A stretch of 64,000 bases of DNA from Secundilactobacillus similis DSM 23365 = JCM 2765. GTDB lineage: Bacteria; Bacillota; Bacilli; Lactobacillales; Lactobacillaceae. The stretch is from the NCBI RefSeq assembly GCF_001311075.1, contig NZ_BBAD01000006.1, forward strand, positions 1-64,000, written 5' to 3'. Below are positions 48,016 to 56,955 of this stretch, one piece after another (within the stretch, counting starts at the first letter, position 1; the number at the start of each line of letters is the position of its first letter). A model generated the notes under the pieces. The model saw nothing but the letters and a program-made list of their open reading frames with translations, was not told the origin of the DNA and searched no databases. A program made the translations under genes and the position numbers.

Positions 48016-48160
48016 CACTACCATGGTGAGGACAGCGCTGAATATTAATGATGATTTCAAAATGCAGTATTAAAAGCGGCTAACCCAAATAGGGTGATCG
48101 TTTTTAATTTGGATAGTATTTGGACAGAGTGGCAGTTATTGTTCACTTGCAAAAGTGGGC

Positions 48161-48393
48161 CTTGCGACGTGCATTCCGGCAACGGATTTTTCGGCGTCAC
48201 TGGGGCTTAACTGTTTCGGAATTTAGCGACTGTGAACGTACTATTTCGTCACTGGTTCCCTTCACCACGCCGAAACGCGTTCGGAGAAGCAAAAGGTTAT
48301 GTGGAAGGCGTCCCCAGTGAAACCGCCAAGCCCGGGCGCCTTCACTGGGGACGCCTTCCACGCCACCTTTTAACCGCTTCTCCTCACGCTCTT
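48161..48393 (-). repeat. HVE-A element copy 8 (complete, reverse)
   Basis: Minus-strand reading: AGAGCGTGAGGAGAAGCGG, arm GTGGAAGGCGTCCCCAGTG, loop CGCCCGGGC, complement, then CTTTTGCTTCTCCGAACGC, TTTCGGCGTGGTG and distal GACGCCGAAAAATCC ... GCACGTCGC. It ends about 55 bp before the ABC gene start. Confidence 0.78.
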
Positions 48394-48449
48394 GCCCCCA
48401 ACCGCCAGCTGTGCTTAAATAAAAGGTAAGTCACAATGAGGAGGCCCTT

Positions 48450-49379
48450 ATGGGAAATATCTTAACCGTGCAGAATCTCAACAAGAGTTTCGGCAATAAG
48501 CACATTTTGCATGACGTGTCGTTTACGGTTGAACGGGGGCACGTTGTTGGGCTCGTTGGGCCTAACGGTGCTGGGAAGTCGACCCTGATGAAGACGCTCC
48601 TTGGTCTGATCAATTACCAGACCGGGACGATTGAAATCGATGGTGAATCAATTACGCCAACGAGTCACGAAGCGCTCAGTAAGGTTGGGGCGTTGATCGA
48701 ATACCCCGGCATTTACCCGTTTTTAACTGGTTGGGATCACCTGCGGCTGTTTGCCGATGGTGACCACCAGTTGCGCCACGTTCAAAACGTGATTTCGCAG
48801 TTGAATATGGATAGTTACATTAAACGTAAAACTAAGGATTACTCCTTGGGGATGAAGCAGAAGTTGGGTATTGCGATGGCCTTGGTCAGCGAACCTGAGC
48901 TCGTGATTTTGGACGAACCGATGAACGGGCTTGATCCGCAATCGACCAAAGACCTACGTGACGTCATTATGCTGGAAGCACAAAAGGGCACCACGTTCCT
49001 GATTTCGTCTCACATTTTAAGTGAGCTGCAAAAACTGGCGCAAGACCTCTTGATCATTGATCAGGGTGCCATCGTACAACAAACCACGATGCACCGGTTA
49101 TTGGCTTCGCAAGGCAAGCAGACGATCATCCTAAAAACCAATAATGATCCGCAAGCACAGCAACTATTGAAGGCAGCGGGATTCCAATTAACGCCAAATC
49201 CACAGTTAGAGGTCGTTGAAACGGACGACACCACGTTACCTGAAATGCTGAAGGTGTTAGTTAACGGTGAGATTGACGTCTTAGACATCGATCGACTGGA
49301 AGGTAATCTGGAAACGTCCCTGCTCGAAGTCTTGAAAGCCAGCGAGTTACAGAAGAAGCAGCAAAAGGAGATGAGCTAG
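48450..49379 (+). CDS. ABC transporter ATP-binding protein (BcrA/CcmA type)
   Basis: 309-residue ATPase of an ABC-2 exporter. Walker A VGPNGAGKSTLMK, signature YSLGMKQKLGIAMAL, Walker B LVILDEPMNGLDPQ, SSHILSEL switch region, and a 90-residue C-terminal domain as in antimicrobial-peptide exporters. GAGGAGG upstream. The next gene, its membrane partner, starts with a GTG sharing a base with this stop. Role is likely drug, bacteriocin or lipid export; the substrate is unknown. Confidence 0.92.
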   Translation: MGNILTVQNLNKSFGNKHILHDVSFTVERGHVVGLVGPNGAGKSTLMKTLLGLINYQTGTIEIDGESITPTSHEALSKVGALIEYPGIYPFLTGWDHLRLFADGDHQLRHVQNVISQLNMDSYIKRKTKDYSLGMKQKLGIAMALVSEPELVILDEPMNGLDPQSTKDLRDVIMLEAQKGTTFLISSHILSELQKLAQDLLIIDQGAIVQQTTMHRLLASQGKQTIILKTNNDPQAQQLLKAAGFQLTPNPQLEVVETDDTTLPEMLKVLVNGEIDVLDIDRLEGNLETSLLEVLKASELQKKQQKEMS

Positions 49380-50155
49380 TGGGCACTTTAGTGAAGCAGG
49401 AATTATTCAAACTTTATAAGAAGAACAGTACCTGGATCAGCGCATTCTTCCTACTAGCAGCGGAGGCGTTCTTCGCGATTCTGTCTCGCATTTACCCGAA
49501 AACGTTTGAACCGGCTGCGACCTTTGAATCACTGTATTTTGCCCGACCCATCATCATTTTCTTTATGATTGCGGCCTGTGCGACGATTATCACCATGGAA
49601 TTTCAGTACGGGACGATCAAGGAAGTGCTGTACCGGCGCTACAGTCGCGGGCAGATCCTCGTTAGCAAGTGGCTGGCGATGTTTATCTATAGTGTGTTCT
49701 GGTACGTGTTGAGCTTGGGCATGGCGCTGGTAATGAAGGCGATTTTGTTTGGTCACCACCTCGATTTAGATAAGGGTGTGGGCGACGGACTGACCATCTT
49801 CACCCGAACACTGGAAATCAGTGCGGCGACTTTTGTCACGTTGTGGTTGTTGCTGAGTTTAGTGTTCTTACTGGCCAACGTCTTTACCAGCTCCTCAGCC
49901 GCTGTTTCAGTCGGCATCATCGGCTACTTTGCGACCAGCATTGTTGGTCAATTGCTGATTATGTTGATTCAGAAGTGGGAATGGGCGAAGTGGAACCCGT
50001 TGACGATGTTGCTGTATCCCAATGCGTTGGCGCATCCCGGAACTTATCAAGCGCTCGTTAAGCTTTCGTCGTTTGAGATGTTTGTGGGGAACGTGATTTA
50101 CATTGCGATTTTCCTTTGGATTGGGTTTTATGTGTTTAGACGGCGGAATGTTTAG
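49379..50155 (+). CDS. ABC-2 type transporter permease
   Basis: 258 aa with six membrane segments (about 20-40, 55-75, 105-125, 145-170, 180-200, 230-250) and the ABC-2 pattern MEFQYGTIKEVLYRRYSRGQ followed by SKWLAM. It begins GTG in a one-base overlap with the ATPase gene, so the two are translated together as a two-gene exporter. Confidence 0.88.
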   Translation: MGTLVKQELFKLYKKNSTWISAFFLLAAEAFFAILSRIYPKTFEPAATFESLYFARPIIIFFMIAACATIITMEFQYGTIKEVLYRRYSRGQILVSKWLAMFIYSVFWYVLSLGMALVMKAILFGHHLDLDKGVGDGLTIFTRTLEISAATFVTLWLLLSLVFLLANVFTSSSAAVSVGIIGYFATSIVGQLLIMLIQKWEWAKWNPLTMLLYPNALAHPGTYQALVKLSSFEMFVGNVIYIAIFLWIGFYVFRRRNV

Positions 50156-50170
50156 TTGAAAATAAATATG

Positions 50171-50206
50171 GAGCGGTAGATTTCTGATTGGGAATCTACC
50201 GCTTTT
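50171..50206. terminator. Terminator after the ABC operon
   Basis: AGCGGTAGATT / AATCTACCGCTTTTA stem-loop 16 bases past the stop. Confidence 0.82.
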
Positions 50207-50389
50207 ATTGACGACTTATATTGTTGTTGGTGCGAGTGATTGGTTCGGTAAGTGACTTAAAAATTGGATCGTTGTTCGCTTTAAAATAAATGATTTTTCT
50301 GATAGTCTTGGTTTAAAATTCGAAGTTAAATAATTTTCACGCCGGTTTCAAAATGACTAGTGAATATGAATCAGAAAGGGCTGATAAAC

Positions 50390-50626
50390 ATGGCCAGAAA
50401 CAGAAAAATGTCGTTTGAAGAGGAACATCAGCGAGCGCTAGACTTTTTAAATGACGAGGCGGCACTAGCAAAAATGGTTCAAGAAATTGAAGATTCGCCG
50501 GATGCCGATCCGCAGCTTAAGGCCGATTTGAAAGGCAAGACTTTTAATGAGTACTTGATGGAAAAAGCCGAACCTTTGCGAAAAGCGTGGAATGAGGTGG
50601 CCGCTAATTATAAGGGTCATTATTAA
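50390..50626 (+). CDS. Small acidic protein, paralogue of 21037-21258
   Basis: 78 aa starting at an ATG with AGAAAGGG upstream. N-terminal basic patch (MARNRKMSFEEEH), then an acidic helical body. Shares the DADPQLKADLK, KTFNEYLMEK and PLRKAW motifs with the 21037 protein. It stands alone in an AT-rich region. No known family recognised. Confidence 0.65.
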   Translation: MARNRKMSFEEEHQRALDFLNDEAALAKMVQEIEDSPDADPQLKADLKGKTFNEYLMEKAEPLRKAWNEVAANYKGHY

Positions 50627-50682
50627 GAGGCACGGATTAGTCTGATTAACCTATAAAGCAGATTTTTGACTTACAATAATTA

Positions 50683-50726
50683 AAACGCTCCTTGAAATCC
50701 TATTTTAGGACTTCAGGAGCGTTTTT
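50683..50726. terminator. Intrinsic terminator
   Basis: AAAACGCTCCT ... AGGAGCGTTTTTT with an inner paired segment. Confidence 0.82.
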
Positions 50727-50752
50727 TAGTGGATTTAGGTTAGTGAGTGGTA

Positions 50753-50985
50753 TTGGCGACGTGCATTAAGGCAACGTTGTTTTCGGCGTCACTGGGGCTT
50801 GGATGTTCGGGGATTTAGCGACTATGAACGTGCGCTTTTGGAACTGGTTCCCTTCGCCACGCCGAAACGCGTTCGGAGAAGCAAAGAGCTATGTGTAAGG
50901 TAACTCAGGTAAAACCCCAAGCCCGGGGCTTTCACCTGAGTCACCTTACACGCCGCTCTTTAACCGCTTCTCCTCACGCTCTGCT
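50753..50985 (-). repeat. HVE-A element copy 9 (complete, reverse)
   Basis: On the minus strand it begins right after the TAG of the Pip gene (AGCAGAGCGTGAGGAG), with arm TGTAAGGTGACTCAGGT, loop with CCCCGGGC, complement, CTCTTTGCTTCTCCGAACGC, TTTCGGCGTGGCG and distal GACGCCGAAAACAACG ... GCACGTCGCC. Confidence 0.8.
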
Positions 50986-53145
50986 CTACAACTTCGACCT
51001 TTCCATCTCATCCTCCATCCGATAAACAATCGGTGACAACAGTCGTCTGAGCGGCATGATGACCGTGAAGAATAGGGCGATACAGAGCAGAATCAGCATA
51101 TCGTGCCAGTAGATGCCCCAGTCTGGGACGGTGAGGGCCTCCCTAAACATTTGGATCGAGTAGGTGAACGGGAGGAACGGTGCCAGTGCGGCCAGATCCG
51201 CTGGAACGACTTGGAGTGGGTAGACCCCACCAGTCCCAAACAGCTGGACCAGCATCAGCAGGACGCTCACCACCTTCCCGGCATTTCCCAGCATGAAGAC
51301 CAGGTTGAACATGATGACCAAGAAGACGAAGGACACCAGGTAGAAGGTCATGAAGAACGCAAATACGTGCGGTGGCCGGACGCCCAGTAGCCATTCTCCC
51401 ACAAAAGTGAAGGTGGCTTGAACCGCTGAGATGCCTAAGAAGAGGGTCAATTTTCCCAAGTAGGATTCTAAGTGGTTCGGTCGGTGCAGGCCGTTGCGAC
51501 GGTCGGGAAGGATGTACTCCCACGACAGCAACGTTGTCAGCAAGAGGTCGCCGATCCACAGCGCAAGGCTGGTGTAGAATGGCGTAACCTGTTCACCGAA
51601 GGACTTCATCTTATAGATATCCTCGGTTTGGAGCTTGATTGGCGCTGAGAGCAACGAGGACAGCTTTGGATCAGTCCCCAGCAGTTTGACGAGGGCGTCC
51701 AGATTCTTCTTGTTAATGAACGACATCTGGCTGTTGAGCGCCTTTAACTGTGACTTGATGCCGTCCAGACGCTGGCTGATTCGGGTGACCTGAGAGGTCG
51801 AGAGGTTGCCGGCACTGGATAGCGCCTTTAAGCCAGGAAGCAGGGACTTCATCGACTGCACAACGGAACTGTTGGCAGTCAGGTTGGTGTTAATTGTTGA
51901 ATTAAGGCTGTCCAACGCCGGACTCGTGATACCGTTAAAGTTCGTGTAGGCGTTGTTGATCAAGGTTTGCAGACTATCGCCGGTAGCGTTGATCTGATTG
52001 ATCAGCTGCTTACGCTTAGCGGCAGAGCCGTTACTGTTGGCGACGGTCCGCAAACTAGCGATTTGGGACTTTTGCTTGTTTAACTTTTGCTTGGTAGTTG
52101 CCAGTGACTTGATCATGGCAGTCGTTTTATTAGTTGGCACGAAGTTGTTAATCACGTTCAAAACGCGTAAGTTACCGTTGATCGTGTCGATAATGCCGTT
52201 GATCAAGGTTGCCGAGGTGGCGGTTTGCGCCTTGATCAAGCTGTTTGAGGCACTTCCATCCGTTGGCAGGCTCCCCAGTTGGCGTTGCAGTTTGTTGTTT
52301 TGGGTCTGCAACGACGTGATACCCGTGGACAGGTTGTTTTGAAGTGCCGTGTTTAGCTGCCGGGTTGAGTCGTTGATGGCCTTGGCGTTGTCCAACACAG
52401 CTTGAAGGTCATCGATTTGACTGGAAATCTTCGGTACGTCGGTTTTAACAGTCTGCAGGGTTGCTGCGGTTTCCTTGGACGTTTTGTTGATGCTGGCGAG
52501 GTTAGCCTGCGTTTTATCGATGGTCTTGATGGCATCATTCAAAGAGGACCGCAATTGGAGAATCTCCGGTTCCTTTTGGCTCAACGTTTCACCCGCCGAG
52601 TTCATCATCGTTAAAGCTTGCTTACTCCCGATTTTGATGAAATTCGAACGGATGGTTGCCGTCAACGTATCCTTGGCTTGCCCGGTGATTTTGGTTGCCG
52701 CCGGGTTCAGTTTTTCGTTAGATTTGTAGATGACGCTTGGCTTTTGTGGGTTTTCCGTGGCGAAGGTCGCAATTTTAGCGGAGAAATCGCTAGGAATTTC
52801 AATCAACGCATAGTATTTACCACGATCCAGACCATCGTTGGCCTGCCAGTCGTTGGTGATGATCCAGTTGATCGCGTGGTTGGTCTTCATCTGTTTGGTG
52901 ATCTGCTTACCAATGTTGAACTGCTTGCCCTTGAGTGCGCTACCTTCGTCGTTGTTAACGACGGCAATCGGTAGTCGGCTGGTGTTGCTGGCCGAGTAGG
53001 GGTTCCAAGATACCGCGATATTGAGCACCGCATAAATCATGGGAATCAACGCCACAACGAGGATTGTGATCCAAATAGTTTTGGTGTGAAAGATCCGCCG
53101 GTAATCTTCTTTAATTAAACTGCGTAAGTTACGAAAATGCTGCAT
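50986..53145 (-). CDS. YhgE/Pip family membrane protein
   Basis: 719 aa. One N-terminal membrane helix (about 20-40), then the YhgE/Pip signature YAVLNIAVSWNPYSASNTSR and LPIAVVNNDEGSALKGKQFN, a long extracellular coiled-coil region (about 200-480), and five C-terminal membrane segments (about 510-700) of ABC-2-like topology ending in a basic/acidic tail. The family includes phage-infection protein Pip and proteins linked to type VII secretion accessories; the biochemical role is unclear. A homologue at 54270 lies in the opposite orientation beyond a secreted-protein gene. Confidence 0.88.
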   Translation of the reverse strand: MQHFRNLRSLIKEDYRRIFHTKTIWITILVVALIPMIYAVLNIAVSWNPYSASNTSRLPIAVVNNDEGSALKGKQFNIGKQITKQMKTNHAINWIITNDWQANDGLDRGKYYALIEIPSDFSAKIATFATENPQKPSVIYKSNEKLNPAATKITGQAKDTLTATIRSNFIKIGSKQALTMMNSAGETLSQKEPEILQLRSSLNDAIKTIDKTQANLASINKTSKETAATLQTVKTDVPKISSQIDDLQAVLDNAKAINDSTRQLNTALQNNLSTGITSLQTQNNKLQRQLGSLPTDGSASNSLIKAQTATSATLINGIIDTINGNLRVLNVINNFVPTNKTTAMIKSLATTKQKLNKQKSQIASLRTVANSNGSAAKRKQLINQINATGDSLQTLINNAYTNFNGITSPALDSLNSTINTNLTANSSVVQSMKSLLPGLKALSSAGNLSTSQVTRISQRLDGIKSQLKALNSQMSFINKKNLDALVKLLGTDPKLSSLLSAPIKLQTEDIYKMKSFGEQVTPFYTSLALWIGDLLLTTLLSWEYILPDRRNGLHRPNHLESYLGKLTLFLGISAVQATFTFVGEWLLGVRPPHVFAFFMTFYLVSFVFLVIMFNLVFMLGNAGKVVSVLLMLVQLFGTGGVYPLQVVPADLAALAPFLPFTYSIQMFREALTVPDWGIYWHDMLILLCIALFFTVIMPLRRLLSPIVYRMEDEMERSKL

Positions 53146-53215
53146 GGTTGCTCCTTTGTGTAGTGATTCGGGTGGTGACTTCCTTGCTATTCTACCTAAC
53201 TAAAGCTATGTAAGC

Positions 53216-53260
53216 AATAACCCTGAGAAAACCGGGCATTGGTTTTCCAGGGTTATTTAA
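53216..53260. terminator. Intrinsic terminator
   Basis: AATAACCCTGAGAAAACC / GGTTTTCCAGGGTTATTT hairpin downstream of the secreted-protein gene and upstream of Pip on the minus strand. Confidence 0.8.
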
Positions 53261-53278
53261 AAGTCTTCCTAATATAAA

Positions 53279-53962
53279 TTAAGCCGCAGTTTTGAGTTTA
53301 CTCAACAAGCCGTTAGCGATGGTCAACGCTTGGTTGGCGTTGTTCAACGTTGTCACGAGGTTGCTGCCAGTGGTATTGAGGGCGGTTCCTAAAGCTGAGG
53401 CGTTGGTCTTCAACGAGCTGATGATCGTGTTCAACTGTTTCAAGTCATTGCTGTTGTTAACCGTGCTGGCCAGCGCCGTTAATTGGCTAGTGAGGTTGGT
53501 CATGGTAGTTGCGCTAGTGACTTTTTCGAGGATCGTCATGACGTTGTTGTGAGTTTGAGTCGATAACTTATCAGTGGCGCCCACGAGTTCGTTAAACTGC
53601 GATAACTGCTTTTGGCCGTTGATGTAACGAACAAGGTGGCCACGCCAGATCCAACCCTTCACCTTACCGTTGCCGTTTTTAACGTAGTAGTAAACGGCCT
53701 TGTTGCCGTTGGCTTTGCGAACCGTTGCTGTCTTGTAGGTGTAGAAGGTGGTCAACGGGTAGTTATCCGCGTTGTGGGCCTTCTTGGTGAGCTTAGCGGT
53801 GGTGTACATGTAGCCGGTCACGGCGCGGTAGGCGGTTTTAGTCATCGTCTTTGATGAGAGGACCTTCGTCGTTGCCTTAGCTGAAGCAGTGGTTGGGGCA
53901 GTGGCTGTCGCAAAAATAGCGAAGACCCCAAGTAATGCGAGAAAGAGTGCTGGTTTTTTCAT
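53279..53962 (-). CDS. Secreted protein with SH3-like and helical domains
   Basis: 227 aa. The ATG at 53962 follows AAGGAGG. Signal peptide MKKPALFLALLGVFAIFATA with cleavage after TASAKA. Residues about 45-115 (YRAVTGYMYTTAKLTKKAHN, YYYVKNGNGKVKGWIWRGHL) resemble the GW/SH3-like surface modules of lactobacilli; the C-terminal half is helical and rich in Asn/Thr/Leu. It is placed between two YhgE/Pip genes. No enzyme motif seen; likely surface-associated. Confidence 0.72.
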   Translation of the reverse strand: MKKPALFLALLGVFAIFATATAPTTASAKATTKVLSSKTMTKTAYRAVTGYMYTTAKLTKKAHNADNYPLTTFYTYKTATVRKANGNKAVYYYVKNGNGKVKGWIWRGHLVRYINGQKQLSQFNELVGATDKLSTQTHNNVMTILEKVTSATTMTNLTSQLTALASTVNNSNDLKQLNTIISSLKTNASALGTALNTTGSNLVTTLNNANQALTIANGLLSKLKTAA

Positions 53963-54269
53963 GGTAAAAAACCTCCTTGAAAAGTTTGTTTTTATTTGAA
54001 TTATCAAGCATATCGTTGGAAACGCATTGAGAATTCAACTTAATTGCATTAGAATACAGTGTAAATGATTTTGGTGAAAATTGAAAGTGGTCTGGAAACG
54101 CTGCGGCCATAATGAGTGGTTGCTAAACGGCGCTCTTGTCCCATTATACTCACTTTCTTGAACAACAACTTGACGAGTGTCAATGGCTCGACATCGACAC
54201 AACTGGTATACTAGTTAATCGGACCAAAATCGGTCGCATTTTTCGAGCAACACATAAAAGGAGCAATTC
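53963..54269. other. Divergent promoter region without a gene
   Basis: AT-rich 307 bp between the secreted-protein gene and the second Pip gene. I see a possible TATACT -10 box at about 54207 directed to the Pip gene, and no repeat element or RNA. Confidence 0.5.
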
Positions 54270-56435
54270 ATGTCAACGATACGCGCAATATACTTACGAG
54301 ATCTAAAGGCGATTTTTAAATACCGGTTCACAATCGTCACCGTCCTCGCCTTGGTGGTGCTGCCTAGTTTGTACACGCTGATCAACGTGCGGGCACTGTG
54401 GAACCCATATGATACAACCGAAATTAAAAACATTCCGGTGGCGGTGGTCAACCAAGATCAGGGCGCTACGTTGCAGGGCAAACAGCTGGCGGTGGGGGAC
54501 CAGATGATCAGCACCCTGAAGAAGGATAAACAGCTTGATTGGCAGTTTACGTCTGCCAAAACGGCAAGGGAGCGGTTGAAGAGTGGCAAATACTACGCGG
54601 AGATCATCATCCCGAAGAACTTCTCCAAGCACCTCGCCAGCATCGCCTCGGATAATCCGAAAAAAGCGAAAATTATCTACAAGAGTAACGCCCGCGACAG
54701 TCCCATGGGTGGCAAGATCACCGAAACGGCTGCCAATACGCTAGTCAATCAGGTGCAACAAACCTTCCTGAAACAGGTTAACCGACAAATCTTCTCGGTG
54801 TTGAACATGGTCGGCAATAAGGCTGGCAGCCAACAGGCAGAGATTCTGGCCTTGAAAGACTGGATCGTCACGCTGGGCGACAGCATGAACCTCGCCACCA
54901 ACGTCCTCGGCGATGTGAACAGCGCCTCGACCAACATGGCGACGGTGTTAACGGGCTTGAAGCCGGTGATTTCAGCCTCGCAAAACATTGATGTCCTGCA
55001 GCAGAGTAACTCAGCGATGATCACGTCTCTAAACTCGGTGCAGGGGACGGTCAATAAGGCATTTAGTAGTTTAAATACCAACTTGAAGGCGGCGGATGCC
55101 AGTGGTAAGCAGCTGAACAGTTTGGTGAGTCAGCTGAATAAGACCACGAACTCGACGACGAAGGGGCAAGTGAATTCGCAGCTTAACCGAGCGATTCAGC
55201 AGGTGGACCTGTTGAAGAATCAAATTACGCCACTGGAAACGTTCCTGAAGAGTTTGAACCAGCAGGCGCACCTGAGTGCCATTACCAGTTTAACGACGAC
55301 GTTGAGCGGGACGAAGCAGTTGTTGACTACCGAAAAGAGTCAACTGAACCAGTTGAAGCGAACGGTAACGGCGGCTGGCAATACCAGTGCGGCTGACCGG
55401 GCGAGTGCCTTGCGAACAGCGCGGCAGATCAACGAGAACTTAACGTCGGCGCTGACGCAGTATAACACTAACGTTCAAGGCCACTTGAGTGGTATTAGTG
55501 CCAACTTGATTTCAGCAACCCAGAAATCGCAATCAATTTTGAAACAGTTGAAGGCGGCCAAGGGGATTAATGAAGACTATCTCGATAATGCCATTCAGAG
55601 TAATAAGTTGATTGCGTCAACCAGCGGTAATCTGGAAACCAAGTTGTTGGCTTATCAGAGTGACGTCAAGAAGATGAGCGATCAGCTGAAGTTGACGGAT
55701 GATAACGACATTGTCAGCATCATTACGGTGTTGCAGAACAATCCAAATATGATGGGCAACACCTTGGTGAAGTTGTTTAACGTGAAGGACGAAAGCATCT
55801 ACCGGGTGAAGACCTTCGGGGAAGCCTTCCTGCCAAGTTACGTGACGATCTCCATCTGGGTCGGCTGTACGATGCTGATCATGGTGCTGCACACCACGAT
55901 TCCAAGAGAGGAGCGGCGCTTTAGAAACGCCACGCCACACCAGGAGTATTTGGGTAAAATGCTGACCTTTGGCACGTTATCGTTGGTGCAAACGGCGATC
56001 ATCATCTTCTCGTCGGTGTTGCTGTTGCACGCCCACGTGGAAAACTTCTTCGTGATGTTGGTCTTCGGGGTGCTGACCTCGATGGCTTTTACCAGCATCG
56101 TTTACACCAGTGCGTCGCTGTTCGGGAACCTAGGAAAAGCCTTTGCGGTGATCCTAGTCGCCATGCAGCTAGCCGGAAGCGGCGCCATGTACCCAGTCCA
56201 ATTGAACCCGTGGATCTTCCGGGTCTTCCAACCCCTATTCCCATTCACGTACGCCATTGGCGGCTTCCGGGAAGCAGTGGGTGGACCAAACCCAGAAACG
56301 GTCTTCATTGATATATTCGTCCTAAGCCTCATGACCGGCGGCATGATTCTGTTGGGGTATCTGTTGAAGAACCCGATGGAAAAGCATACCCGGCGGTTAC
56401 TGAGTGATTTTAGGAAGACGGGAATTGGGCAATAA
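54270..56435 (+). CDS. YhgE/Pip family membrane protein
   Basis: 721 aa, same architecture as the 50986 protein: N-terminal helix, signature LINVRALWNPYDTTEIKN and IPVAVVNQDQGATLQGKQLA, a long extracellular helical domain, five C-terminal membrane segments (VTISIWVGCTMLIMVLHTT onward). AAAAGGAG precedes the ATG. The two family members are diverged paralogues, not a recent duplication. Confidence 0.88.
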   Translation: MSTIRAIYLRDLKAIFKYRFTIVTVLALVVLPSLYTLINVRALWNPYDTTEIKNIPVAVVNQDQGATLQGKQLAVGDQMISTLKKDKQLDWQFTSAKTARERLKSGKYYAEIIIPKNFSKHLASIASDNPKKAKIIYKSNARDSPMGGKITETAANTLVNQVQQTFLKQVNRQIFSVLNMVGNKAGSQQAEILALKDWIVTLGDSMNLATNVLGDVNSASTNMATVLTGLKPVISASQNIDVLQQSNSAMITSLNSVQGTVNKAFSSLNTNLKAADASGKQLNSLVSQLNKTTNSTTKGQVNSQLNRAIQQVDLLKNQITPLETFLKSLNQQAHLSAITSLTTTLSGTKQLLTTEKSQLNQLKRTVTAAGNTSAADRASALRTARQINENLTSALTQYNTNVQGHLSGISANLISATQKSQSILKQLKAAKGINEDYLDNAIQSNKLIASTSGNLETKLLAYQSDVKKMSDQLKLTDDNDIVSIITVLQNNPNMMGNTLVKLFNVKDESIYRVKTFGEAFLPSYVTISIWVGCTMLIMVLHTTIPREERRFRNATPHQEYLGKMLTFGTLSLVQTAIIIFSSVLLLHAHVENFFVMLVFGVLTSMAFTSIVYTSASLFGNLGKAFAVILVAMQLAGSGAMYPVQLNPWIFRVFQPLFPFTYAIGGFREAVGGPNPETVFIDIFVLSLMTGGMILLGYLLKNPMEKHTRRLLSDFRKTGIGQ

Positions 56436-56440
56436 AACAG

Positions 56441-56672
56441 AGTGCGGAACAAAGCGGTTAGAGACTGGAGCATAAGGCCCCTTTCCCATAATCCCCGGTT
56501 TTTGGGGATTGTGGGAAAGGGGCCTTATGTGCAAGTCTCTGCTTTGTGGAGCACGTTTCGGCGCGGTGGCCGGAAAGAACCAAGGCAGGCAACCCCACTA
56601 TAAAGGTAGTAAGCGGAAAGTCGAATCTAAAGAGGCGCCGAAAACAAGGTAACCTTAATGCACGTCGCCAAT
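56441..56672 (+). repeat. HVE-A element copy 10 (complete)
   Basis: Starts AGTGCGGAAC six bases past the Pip stop. Left stem AAGCGGTTAGAGACTGG; arm CATAAGGCCCCTTTCCCA, loop CCCCGGTTTTTGGGG, complement; GTCTCTGCTTTGTGGAGC; ACGTTTCGGCGCGGTGG; distal GGCGCCGAAAACAAGG ... GCACGTCGCC. Confidence 0.82.
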
Positions 56673-56696
56673 TGCACTCAATACTAGAAATGCGCA

Positions 56697-56875
56697 TCCC
56701 CGGTTTTGGGGAATTGTGGTAAGAGGGCCTTACGTGCAAGTCTCTGCTTTGTGGAGCACGTTTCGGCGCGGTGGCCAGAAGACACTAGAATAGGCAATCC
56801 CACTATAAAAGTAGTAAGCGGAAAGACCAATTTAACGAGGCGCCGAAAACAATGTAATACCAATGCACATCACCA
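56697..56875 (+). repeat. HVE-A element copy 11 (left arm deleted)
   Basis: Tandem to copy 10. Begins in the loop (CATCCCCGGTTTTGGGG), has second arm GTGGTAAGAGGGCCTTACG, GTCTCTGCTTTGTGGAGC and the complete distal domain with GGCGCCGAAAACAATG. Almost the same flanks as copy 10 but a different arm. Confidence 0.75.
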
Positions 56876-56907
56876 GCACCACTCTATAGAACAAAAAACA
56901 AAACCGC

Positions 56908-56938
56908 CGCAGATTCCCCAATCCACGGCGGTTTCTTC
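56908..56938. terminator. Terminator downstream of the 56956 gene
   Basis: AAAACCGCCG / CGGCGGTTTC hairpin read on the minus strand. Confidence 0.65.
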
Positions 56939-56955
56939 ATCTAAACTTCCAAATA

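Noticed and set aside
48120-48429. Two plus-strand frames of 65-66 codons before the ABC operon
   Set aside because: Both translate HVE-A copy 8 and change frame through its hairpin.
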